Source: Nectonema munidae
Taxonomy: Eukaryota; Nematomorpha; Nectonematoida; Nectonematidae
Assembly (NCBI GenBank): GCA_030549495.1
Contig: JAUIRK010000069.1
Coordinates: 1,354,001 to 1,418,000 of the forward strand
Reading direction: 5' to 3'
Length of the DNA: 64,000 bases
Shown here: positions 24,158 through 34,500 of the stretch, piece after piece
How the letters are laid out: each line of letters starts with the position of its first letter
Numbering within the stretch: the first letter of the stretch is position 1
The notes under the pieces: model-generated
What the model was told of the DNA's origin: nothing
The model's input: the letters and a program-made list of their open reading frames with translations, nothing else
Databases searched by the model: none
Made by a program: the position numbers and the translations under genes

Positions 24158-25077
24158 TTAAAAGCTAAAAGATTGAAAGCTATTCCTTTTAAAAAGTCTA
24201 AAATTGACCGATTTTCGATGTCTTCCATGATCGTTTTGATGCGAAGAGCTGAGTTCTTGTACTTCTTTTTCTGTTTCATTTGAGGATGAACAGCAAGGAC
24301 TTGTGTCACATACGCTTCTTGTAATGCATGCTCTTTTTGAATACATCGTTAGAAAGTCCAAATATTAGGGTGTGAGCAACCTACCAATGAAGCAAAACTC
24401 GGGTGCCATCCTTCAACTGCGTTATTAGTTTTCGGTAGGTCTTCATCTTGCACTCTTGAATGCATATTCCAAATATTTACATCAAATCTTGGCGGTCTTG
24501 TGACTCCACGAGTTAGTCGGCCAATGTAATTGGCTTCTTCAGGTAAAAATTCTACTAGGGCATCAAAAGCTTTTTCTATTTTATCTTGTGGACAGAAAGC
24601 AAGAGATGCAATCATTCACATTTTTAAGGAAAACTCAGCATCATTATTATACAACTGTGAAAGTCCAACTTCCAGAATTTTTTTGTATATATTTTGACTA
24701 AGGTGGAAAAAACACCCTTTAATTTCTGCATATGGAAAAACAATTGTGAGCTGTTAATCATGACTTTTTAAAAATCTATCATTATACTTCTAAGATGTAG
24801 ATTGTTGTTGAAGCCTTGTACTTTCTCCAGTAAAAATGTATAGGTTACCTCAGATTTGTCTGGCAATAAGCAATACAAAGGTGGTACGGCGCGACCACCT
24901 ATAAAAGCATCTACACTTGGTAAAACAGATTTGGTGTGACACTAAATGTCCCATCCATGTACCAATCTTCAAATTTTTGTAGTTACGAAACTTTTCGGAA
25001 CCAAAGATTAAAATTCTTTGATTTATTGGTCCAGAATCATACAAAAAAATTGCTCCCCATATTTTGTGAGAGTCATG
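24158..25077 (-). mobile_element. MULE transposase relic (FLYWCH-type), 3' part
   Basis: On the minus strand the order is FLYDSGPINQRILIFGSEKF, GTWMGH, then PPLYCLLPDKSEVTYTFLLE, a degraded block corresponding to the DFE/AEIKGCFFHF region, MIASLAFCPQDKIEKAFDAL, PPRFDVNIWNMHSRV, and PKTNNAVEGWHPSFASLVG. This is the typical order of the MULE DDE domain and C-terminus in animal FLYWCH-type Mutator-like elements. It is broken by several frameshifts and stops and is not functional. Its N-terminal side is cut exactly where the hAT element at 25078 begins. Confidence 0.85.
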
Positions 25078-27143
25078 CAGGGGTTCCCAACCTGTGGTGG
25101 TACGCGAAAGCCTTCCAAGTGGTACGCGAGATGTTTTTCAAAAATTCAAAAAAAGTACTTGTTTTTACAGAAATTCCCACACAGAGAAATGTAGTGTAAT
25201 GTTAATTTGGCTAAAGTTCATTTTCTTTACTTCCGCAACTGTAATACATGTAAATATGTGCATATGCGTATAATGTAGCATGCACATACATTCTGTTGAC
25301 TTAGTAAGTACAGTGCTGTGATTAATTAACTTTCCATCTTCGCGATTGTTTATTTTTATCGATTATTATGTAAATTATTATATATATTCAATATATTGCA
25401 ACTTTAAGTTTTATTTCAGATTATTATAGCGTCAAATCAAGATGCCCAAAGGACAGTATAGCGATCAATATATTAATTTTGGTTCCATGAAATAAAGAAT
25501 AGCGAAGAATCTGTGCCACGGTGTGTGGTGAGTATTAAGACATTATCTAATGCATCAATGAAGCCTTTTACAACCACCCCATCTCCAAACTAATCATCCA
25601 GAGTAGAAAGACCGCGATCCTAATTATTTTAAGCGACTTGAGAAAAACGACTAGACAAAACGGGGAAGTAATATCAGCAGTCGGTGGGTATTGTGACAGC
25701 CTTGATCTCTTTGATCGTTGATGAAGCAGTGTCTAATAATAAGATACAGAAATGTCTACTGATTGAACCAGTCATTACGGAAGGACAGGGCTCAATATAT
25801 GGATTTGGAATACAACTGGACGAATCAACGGACGTGTCAAACTGCGCACAGCTTCTAATATGTGCGTTATGCTACTAAGGATGCAATTCCAAGTGAATTA
25901 CTCTTGACCAATGAAATGACAACTACAACAAAAGGAGAATACGTGTTCGAGCTTATGATAACTCTTTCAAAGGAAATTACCTTCAATGGACCAAGCTAGT
26001 AGTTTGCAGAACTGACGGCGGCGCTCCCGTTGTTTAGAAAATCTGGGTTCCAAACTCGCGTGTAAGCAGAGTCTCCATCTGTCACTTCTGTTCACTGTTT
26101 CATACACCTTTTTGCTCTCTCTGCTAAAGTTCTACCTCCCAATATGAAGACAAGCTTGAAACTTGTGGTTAAGATGGTAAACTACCACTGTGCTCCTTTT
26201 TGTGCTGAGAAAGGAGCTGCTTCAATTTTTCAAACAAAAGATCACGAAGTTCAGAATTTCCTTGAAGATGGAAACTTAATTCTTTACCTTGCCTACCTGT
26301 CAGATATTTTTGGAGTCATGTATCATTTCAATTGTTCTCTTCAGGGCGCTGAAAGTAACATCATTGTTTTCGAAATCAAATGGACATTTATTCGAAAGCT
26401 CGATTTGTGGATTGGGAACAGACCGTTTGGAATGTGGCGTCACTTGGGGAGGGGGAGCCTAGTATTGCATTTGGTCAAGAGATCACGAAAGATCTCCTTC
26501 AGTTGAAAGATGAAATCAGGCAGTACTTCTTCAATGATCGTGATGCACAAACATGCATTTACATTCGGAATCCAATCACTACTATTAACACTGGTGATCT
26601 CACAGTGGGAACTGGTGAACAAGTCGAATTGCAGTGCGACGAAGGTGAAAATCATAAATTGGCCGACTTCTGGTTAAATGTAAGTCCTTCCTATCCGTCA
26701 CTAGTGAAAAAGCAATTTCTCAGATTTTCATATTTCCGACATGGGAATGCAAACAAGTTTTCTACCTTTCTTACAATCAAGTCGAAGACAAGAAATCGTC
26801 TTGTAAACCCAGGACACAATTTCCGATGTGAACAAAATATCTCCACGGCTTGCAAAACTAGTCGAAGAAAAGCAACCCCAGCCATCGTATGACTTACGAG
26901 TGAGTACTTATTGGTCGAAAGTAAAAATTTTGCTTGTTTATGGTTATGCACATGTCCAATAAATTAAGTTTAGTTTTGTATATTTTTTAATTGCGGATGC
27001 GTTTACTTGTATTATTATATTTGTTTGCTATTGTGTCTGGCTAACCTTTTATTATAGTTCTTTTATGGTCAAAAAGTAATCGTTAAAGTCAGGAGGTACG
27101 TACCTACATCATAACACAGCAACAAATAGGTTGGGAAACTCTG
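25078..27143 (+). mobile_element. hAT element, ZBED5/FAM200-like transposase relic
   Basis: It begins with CAGGGGTTCCCAACCTGTGG and ends with AGGTTGGGAAACTCTG, imperfect inverted repeats of the classic hAT type. From 25441 the reading traces run: a BED-type N-terminus (MPKGQYSDQYINFGS, then TNHPE-like and YFKRLEK), QLDESTDVSNCAQLLICALC at about 25810-25870, ELLLTNEMTTTTKGEYVFEL, YLAYLSDIFGVMYHFNCSLQG and FWLNVSPSYPSL. The C-terminal dimerisation part ends with FLTIKSKTRNRL. These are hallmarks of the ZBED5/FAM200 branch. Numerous frameshifts and stops make it inactive. No 8-bp target duplication could be matched. It is inserted in the MULE relic. Confidence 0.82.
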
Positions 27144-27240
27144 CTTAGCTGATTCTTTTTGTTTTGAGTACACGTATCCTTCAAAAGCTATTTTTATTCC
27201 ACCTTTGTTAGATTTAATGAAATGTCGATGGGGATCCAAT
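27144..27240 (-). mobile_element. FLYWCH-finger part of the split MULE relic
   Basis: On the minus strand, SNKGGIKIAFEGYVYSKQKES is the start of a FLYWCH zinc finger (K-G-x-x-x-x-x-x-x-G-Y-x-Y). It sits directly on the far side of the hAT insertion, in the same orientation as the MULE DDE part at 24158-25077. The linker between finger and DDE domain is missing, so the insertion was accompanied or followed by a deletion. Confidence 0.65.
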
Positions 27241-27535
27241 TTTAAAAGCTAAATTTCAATAAAAAAATAATGAGATGTGATGATGCACACGCTATTCGAA
27301 TCACACATCCTTCTGTATCTGTCCATCTTTCTATCAGAGAATAGTGAGATATGATGAAACACACGCTTTTCAAATTACGCACATGCCTGCCTATCTTTTT
27401 TTGATTGAATTTTTTATTCAAGTAGACAAAAATTTAGAATATAAAAAGACAATGAATATTGCCTTTGATTAATTATATTATTTTTTAAATTAGTCAAATT
27501 TTTAAAAAATTAACTTGCTGGCTGTAATTAAAGTT

Positions 27536-27702
27536 TAGCGGCGGAACTGAGTATATACTGGTTGAAGGTTAGGGGTTCGATCCCCAAGGCTCCCAACTCT
27601 TAAAAACAAATTTACAAAAACTGTGATTAACCATCTTAAGCATAATGCGAGCATATAGCCTTACGGCTGAAAGTGCTTTTCCAACCAACCAACCAACCAA
27701 CC
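27536..27702 (+). mobile_element. tRNA-derived SINE with CCAA tail
   Basis: A pol III B box inside a perfect T-arm (GGGGTTCGATCCCC) lies at about 27572-27585 with an A-box-like stretch upstream, a body rich in tRNA-unrelated sequence, and a CCAA tetranucleotide tail at 27681-27702. It differs from the other SINE family in body and tail. It is too degenerate outside the T-arm to be a functional tRNA. Confidence 0.6.
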
Positions 27703-28488
27703 CTTAGCATCCAGAAAATGGCGTTGTTCATATAAAAAAAGGTGTATGCAAATAGTTGTTTTTTGAAATCTCAACATATGCATATTTGTATGCTTTATCT
27801 TTACTTTGTACAATTTTTTTTAGTTACTTTGCAGAGTTATATTTATGCAAAGATTATAAGGAAAGTTTTGTATTTTAAAGTAATTTCTTTTCCTTCAGGT
27901 ACTAGTTTCAATTTTTTTTGGGGTATGGGCCATAAAAATAACTTTCCAAGGAAGCTAAAGCGTTTCGTTTTTTCAAGTTGATCTTTTTTGAGAAAAAGAT
28001 AAGATACGATTAAAATTTTTTGTCACATTACCAATATGAATAACACAAAAAAGCATTTTGTAATGTTTGCAAAGATTTTCATAGTTACAAAGTTTCAGCC
28101 ACACTGAAAATTTTAAGAGAATTTTATTTTGGATGGAATAAAAAAAATAAATAAAATTAAAGAATAGTATTCTCAAGTTTTTGGAATATCTTTTCCAGAA
28201 AAAGCTTCACAAGGAATGAAATAAACGAACGCCCAAAGTGCAATTGAGGGATTTATAAAATCACCACATGAAGAATCCAGCGTAATTAAAAATAAAATTA
28301 GAGCGATTTATTTGAAAAGTCCAGAAAAAGTGCTACTAAAAATAATAATTTATTAATTAAAATTTAAAAGAATGATTATTTACCATATGAATTTGCTTAA
28401 CATAGAGATATTTCACTTATTCATGCAAATTTAAGAAAAAAGCGAAATATTTTACACACAAAATACAAAAAATGAAATCTTTTTTCCT
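27703..28488. other. Downstream flank of troponin C gene
   Basis: AT-rich. The segment just below 28489 should include the troponin C 3' untranslated region. No other coding signal is seen. Confidence 0.5.
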
Positions 28489-28526
28489 TCAATTCTTCTT
28501 CTTGACTCCCATCATTTCCAGAAATT
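28489..28526 (-). CDS. TpnC: Troponin C last coding exon
   Basis: 38 nt encoding [11 protein letters not shown] and the stop (the first Glu is split with the previous exon). The acceptor is TTTTGTTTCAG. The short Lys-rich tail after EMMG closes the protein. Confidence 0.85.
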
Positions 28527-31500
28527 CTGAAACAAAAATCGAAGTATAATTCTCTATCAAGTTATCAACTGTGAAATAAAAAGTGAAAAGTGGACTTATA
28601 TAGCAGTATATATATTGTAAAAGAACCACAAAAATTGCGAGCCCACAAAGTTAACTAAAACTTATAGCGTATGATTTTTTTTCGTAATTTATACTTCCCT
28701 AAAGCACCATTTTTTCATTTTATATTCATAATAAAACTTAATTATTTCATGTTTTTTTACATAAAAAATTTTTTCTATGGGCTAAATTTGTCTGCTCAAG
28801 TGCTGGTGGGGCGTAAAGTGTCCTTCATTTTTCTCAAATATTAAGTTTTTATAAATATTTCATCTATGCTGAATTCAGTGGTGGTGTCCAGTTTTTTTAA
28901 TCAAAATCAATCAAACATGTTAAAAAAAATTTATCCATATTTGACAGCTCATCTCAAAAAAGAAGTTTTATTTCCTCATATCTTCTATACTTTACAGTAT
29001 GTAATTTTGCTATTCATTCTATGATGATCCTTTCTTGGTATAGGGATGATTTATTTTGAAAATATTTTTTCCTATCTCAAAGCATTCTGATGAAAGAATC
29101 TTCTTGTTGATCTTAGTCTTTTTTTATCAGTATTGTGTATTTTATTATAAAATTTTAAAAAATCTCTGAAGAAAGGATAGAAAGCATATAACAAGGATTT
29201 TAACGTGATAAGCGCTAATTCATTTTTCTTACCGTCAAAATCAACAGTACCACTGCCATCCGTATCAATTTCCTTTATCATCTGATCCAACTCCTTATCT
29301 GAAAGTTTGTCGTCTATCGCTTTAAGAAGCTCGCGCAAGTCTCTCACGTGGATGTATCCATTTCTCTCTAAAACAGATAAATCATATTTATAAAATATTT
29401 TCCAAGAGGTTAAAAATTTGGGATTTGAAACTTCTTTCTTCAAAAAAAACCTACACTGGTCAATATTGGCATTCTTCTTCAAAAAGTCTTAGAAATGGAA
29501 ATAATGTTGTATATGTAATTTTTTTGATTGTATCTACTCGAACATTTTTATCGTAGTCTAAGGAGAAGAAAACGGATTTAAAAATAATTGTAAAATTTAA
29601 AATGGTATTTCTAAATTGCATCATTTACAAAAAACATAATTATTAACAAAGTTTGAAAAAATAATGAATATTTTCGCAAAAACGATCCACAATCCATCAA
29701 GGAAGAACAAAAGACTACTCATATTTACACTAAAAAGAAATCAAGTTATGTAAAATTAAAAAAATACACATATAATAATCAGTCCTCCTTTATCCGATAC
29801 TGTTGGTTTCACACAACGATCGTTGGATTAACGAAATTTCTACAAGTGTAGGAAATTTAAAAAGAACTGGAAATTAAATCTTCTATTATATATTTTCACA
29901 TGTTGTTTAAATCTATCTCTTTGATTAAAATTATATTATAAACAGGGTAGACAAATTTTTATAGAAAAATTTAATACATCAAACAGCAGTGTTATAATCA
30001 TTTATTAAACATTTAACAGCATTTGAAGGACAAAGGTTGAACAGAAATTTATCCACCAATGAAAATGATCTTTCAACAGTCTTAAGTTATTTGACAGTTT
30101 AGCAGCTTAAAAAATTCCATGCGTGATATTTGATAAAAATTTTTAGAGTAAAGATATTTTTTTACATTTTAAAAATTTTTAAAATATTATAAAAAAAAAA
30201 AAAAAAAAATATTTTGTCTTTGAAAAAAATGAAGTCTAAAATGGTTTCTTAATGCCAACTTTATTACGAAATAACTTGTTACATTTTATTGCCCTAAAAA
30301 AGTACAAATAACAAAAAATTCCAAATAGTTAAATTTTTAAATTTGCCTTTTCAGAAAATTTGATTTTTATGACCACATTTATAAATAAAAGTTTTTTAAA
30401 GGATCTAGAACTCTATAAAACATATGATAAACCTTACCTTTATCGTAAAGCCGGAATGCTTCTCGGCATTCCTCTTCAGCTCCAGCATCCTGGCTCATGA
30501 CGTATTGCGCAATAATCATACAAAAGTCGCCAAAATCAATCATCCCACTGTCTTTTAAGAAGAAAAATAATAAAAAAAATAAACAAATTCTTGCAAATAA
30601 CGTTTTTAAAATTAAAAAAAGAAAAGTCAGGAGGTCGCATAGAAACTCTAAACTTGTTCAAATATTTTCAAGTCGAAAGGTTTTTCGAAAATAAAATACT
30701 TCATAAAATTTACTTTGAATAAGGAAATTCAAAGTTTTACCTCAATGGTCAACACGATGGTTTTATAGAGCCCCCTAAATAAAGTTTAAAAAAGATTATT
30801 CTTAATACACAAATAAGAGGATTAATGTTTATTTTTTATGAAGTAAAATAATGTTTTGCATCTGTTTTATAGTAAATATTTTATTTTTATCTTTTTCAGA
30901 TCGTATACGACATGACTTTTTTTGATACAAAGTCCACGTTCTTTTTATGACTCCGACAACGAAATTTTTTTCTGTATTTTGCTTCCAAATTAAACGGCAA
31001 AACTATGATATAGCCGTAATTAAATTTACTGAAGTAATTCATTAATTAACAGTAAGTTAAAAAACTTACTTTTTAAAAAAATACAATGTTGAAAAGTTGA
31101 TAGAATAATCAAAATATTGTTGCAGGCATAGAGATACAAGCTTTCGTTTTAATTGTTTACGTTTTTGTATACAAGTAAAACATTTTGCTAATGACTGACA
31201 TAGAAGAGATCGTTGAAAAAAAGATGAAATGCAAGAAAAAATTATGCGAAATATTCAGTGTTGCCAGATTTACGGATTCATCCGTATTTCAGGGATTTTA
31301 GTAGGGAAAATTTTCTAAGGACAGATTTAGGATCGTTTTTTTGTTCACTCGGATCTTTACTTTTTGGGGAAATTATGGTTCTGAAGAGACAAAAAATTAT
31401 TTTAATTTTTAAATACTTTAACTTATTTTTCGGTCTGACTAAAAAATTGTGCATTTTAAAATAAAAACTCTTCATTCAAATTTTGTTTGCCCACTATCAA

Positions 31501-34500
31501 TATAAAGTAAAGCTAAAAATATCTTCACTGTATCGTATTTTTATATTAATTTTTGATTTAATTGAACATATATGATAGTAATAAAAAATTAAAATACCAA
31601 AATGTTTTATTTTTAGCATACCCAAGTAAACTTTAGTTTAACATCACCAAATCATTCCAATCCAATACCAAAATGTCTTCAGAATCTGAGAATGCCAGTC
31701 CTGATATTACAACACCTCCGAAAAAACTGAAACTCAAGAGGGCAATCAGCTATACAAGCCCGAAGAAAAAAATTAAATTGGATCAAAAATGGCGGTACCA
31801 GTGATTCAGCCTTCTGCAAAATTTGCTTCAAAAACTGTCTTGGAGCAGAGGTGGGTTTAAAGGTCTTGAAAGACAGTGCAATCAAAATAGTGCAAATGGT
31901 TTTTGTTTTGAATATTTTCTTTATTTTGAGAGTTAAATATATATATTTTTTCTATCTTTTGAAAAATAAAAAAAAGTCATTTTTTTTAATTTTACGATTC
32001 AATTAATTAGTTTCAGCATAATTGAAATGATTGATTTACATTAGCCAGTGGGAAAGGGGAAGAGCCTAAACTAAATAAATTCTAATGTGAAATAATTTTT
32101 TTTGTACTTTTAGTATTTAACTGTCTCTCATCTGACATTGAATTTTAATTCTAGTAAAGTTTAATTAATTAATTAAGTTGTTTGTGGCGTTCGCACCCAT
32201 CCTTTCGGATATCGTGGCCCGCAAGGAATGCTGAGTCCAAGTCTACCTAGACTTTCCATCCCACTAAACGCCTACCGTCCCTTGTTACAAAAGAATAGCT
32301 ATACCTTGTTATATATATTATTTTACAAGAATTTATGTTACAATATATAAATACATCTGAGTGAACGATACTGTCCTAACGCGAACGCTCCCAATTTGGG
32401 AAACAAACTTATTGTCTAGTGTTAGCTTGATTACTAACCACGTAGAATCGGGTCGCTAGAGCACTACCTAACCGTAAAAACCTTTGAATTCTTCAGAGGA
32501 AAGTAAAATTTATACTGAGAGAAATGAGATAGGAAAAATCACTAATTAGGAAAAGACGAATCCCAAGCATTTCTTCTAATTAGTGATAGAGGACTTTAGT
32601 TCCTTTTTGTAAGCATATGGAGTGTCCCTTCTTTAGTCGGAAGCGAAGAGTTGGCGTTGAAAGTAAGTTTTGTATTTACAGTCGATCGAAGACGCACCTT
32701 TGCAAAAACATTTTATTGAAAATTAATTACACATTACACGCACTCCAGTATTGAAAGCCAGAGTTTCATAACGGAGATGTGAATGCAAAAATAAAAGTGC
32801 TTTCATGAAACAATGAAGTATTCTAACGGGTTTCGCAGTTTGTCTTATTATATGACATTGCTGATTAAAAATCTCCACTGTAATTTTTGTCTTTTAACAA
32901 TATTATTTTATTGGTTGCAGAAGTTTGGAAAAATGCTAAAATGTTTTTATATTTTCGGTGAAATACTAGTTCTTAAAATGTCCATTTGGTTAAATGTCCG
33001 CCTGGTAATATTTTTGTTCGGCCAAATGTCGGAGTACCTTTTTTTTACTGAGTAAGAATCATTCAGCCAATACATATGTTAATAAAATTACAATTTAACA
33101 AAAACGGAGTAAATAAATCTTAAGAGAAAAAGATAAGTGGCGACTTCAGAGAAAATGTACTCTGAGTGGAAAAAAGTAAAACATATGGGAAGGTTAGAAG
33201 AATAAAGGATAGAATTTACTTGTTGGATCAAAATCACTGATCATCTCTCTTAGATCTGAGGGAGGAAAGGAGTGACCTAGGATTTTGAGGGCTTGTGCCA
33301 AATTTTGTGTAGGAATTTCCCCTTTACTTTGCTTGTCAAATTGCTTGAAGGCATTCTGGAATTCTTGATAGAGAGGAAAAATAGGAAAGTGATCAAAAGA
33401 CAGGAAGGCATATAAAGGACTTACTTGTGATTTGTTCATTGTCAAAGCCTAGATCAGCCTAAAATGAGAAATATGTGGGTAAGAAAAGTGATTATTAACC
33501 TAGGGCTCCATGGCCGCGTCTCAATTTTTTAAAGTTGGAATAAGTAGTAGTAAGCGGTGGATTTTGTCTCTTTCCCTGAATTTACGTAGATCAAATAATT
33601 CATATCAATAAAATAAGGTAAATATATTAATTGCATGGTTTGGAATTGCGTATTAAGATTAGATTAAATTAGATTTAAATAAAATCTCAAAAAATTATGA
33701 TTATGACTTATTTGAAGACTTTTCATCAGTGAAAAGTGAAACAAGATTTAGAGACAAAAGAAACGGTTGGGGTTTTTTATTGCAGTTATATCAGAAACTA
33801 CAAGGCCTTCTCACATTCTGTCTATGCGGAGAAATAGTAAAAAATTAAAATATTCATTTATTCGAGCTGTTCTATTGATTATATTTTACTTATGCATTCA
33901 TCAGTTTAAAGAAATTTTATAATTACATTTTTCTATGTTCAGGGTTGCGTTTGTTTCAAACTAACCAACGAATCAACCAGAGAGATGGGAAAAGAAATTA
34001 AAGGAAATAATAGAGGATTTAAGGTGGCAAAATTCGTTAATTACATGAAGGTAATAATTATTTTTTAGCAAATTAAAATAAAATTAGCGTAGCAATTAAT
34101 TTAAATTCAATATATTGTATGTTTAAAATCATTTTTTGTATGAAGAAAATTTTTCCAATGATTTTTCTTTAACGACCAGAATAATCAGACGATTTGTATT
34201 TAAAAAGAATTTATAAATTCAAACGATCATAAAGTCAATTATAGTCGTTTATCTACGATCATTAACCGAGTAATGTCAAAAAAGAGCAAATGCGTTGTAG
34301 AAAATGTAAAAAAAAAATTTGCAATAGAACAACTAAAAACTTTTTATAATTAAATATTAGAATGTAATTCTGATGAAAAATAATGGAGCTTAAAATTTTT
34401 TTTCATATGATAAATTTTGAGCCTTGCTACTTTGAGTTGAATAAGTCTGGGTTAAAGATTGGTGGACAAAACAGGTCCAGAGGGTGACTTGTCTTAAGGC

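Noticed and set aside
27536-27610. A functional tRNA gene
   Set aside because: Only the T-arm/B box is perfect. No acceptor stem or anticodon arm closes, and the unit continues into a SINE-like body with a CCAA tail.
32160-32710. Solo long terminal repeat
   Set aside because: TGTTTGTGG ... AAAACA could be read as TG...CA ends, but the flanking bases do not form a target duplication and no second copy is present.
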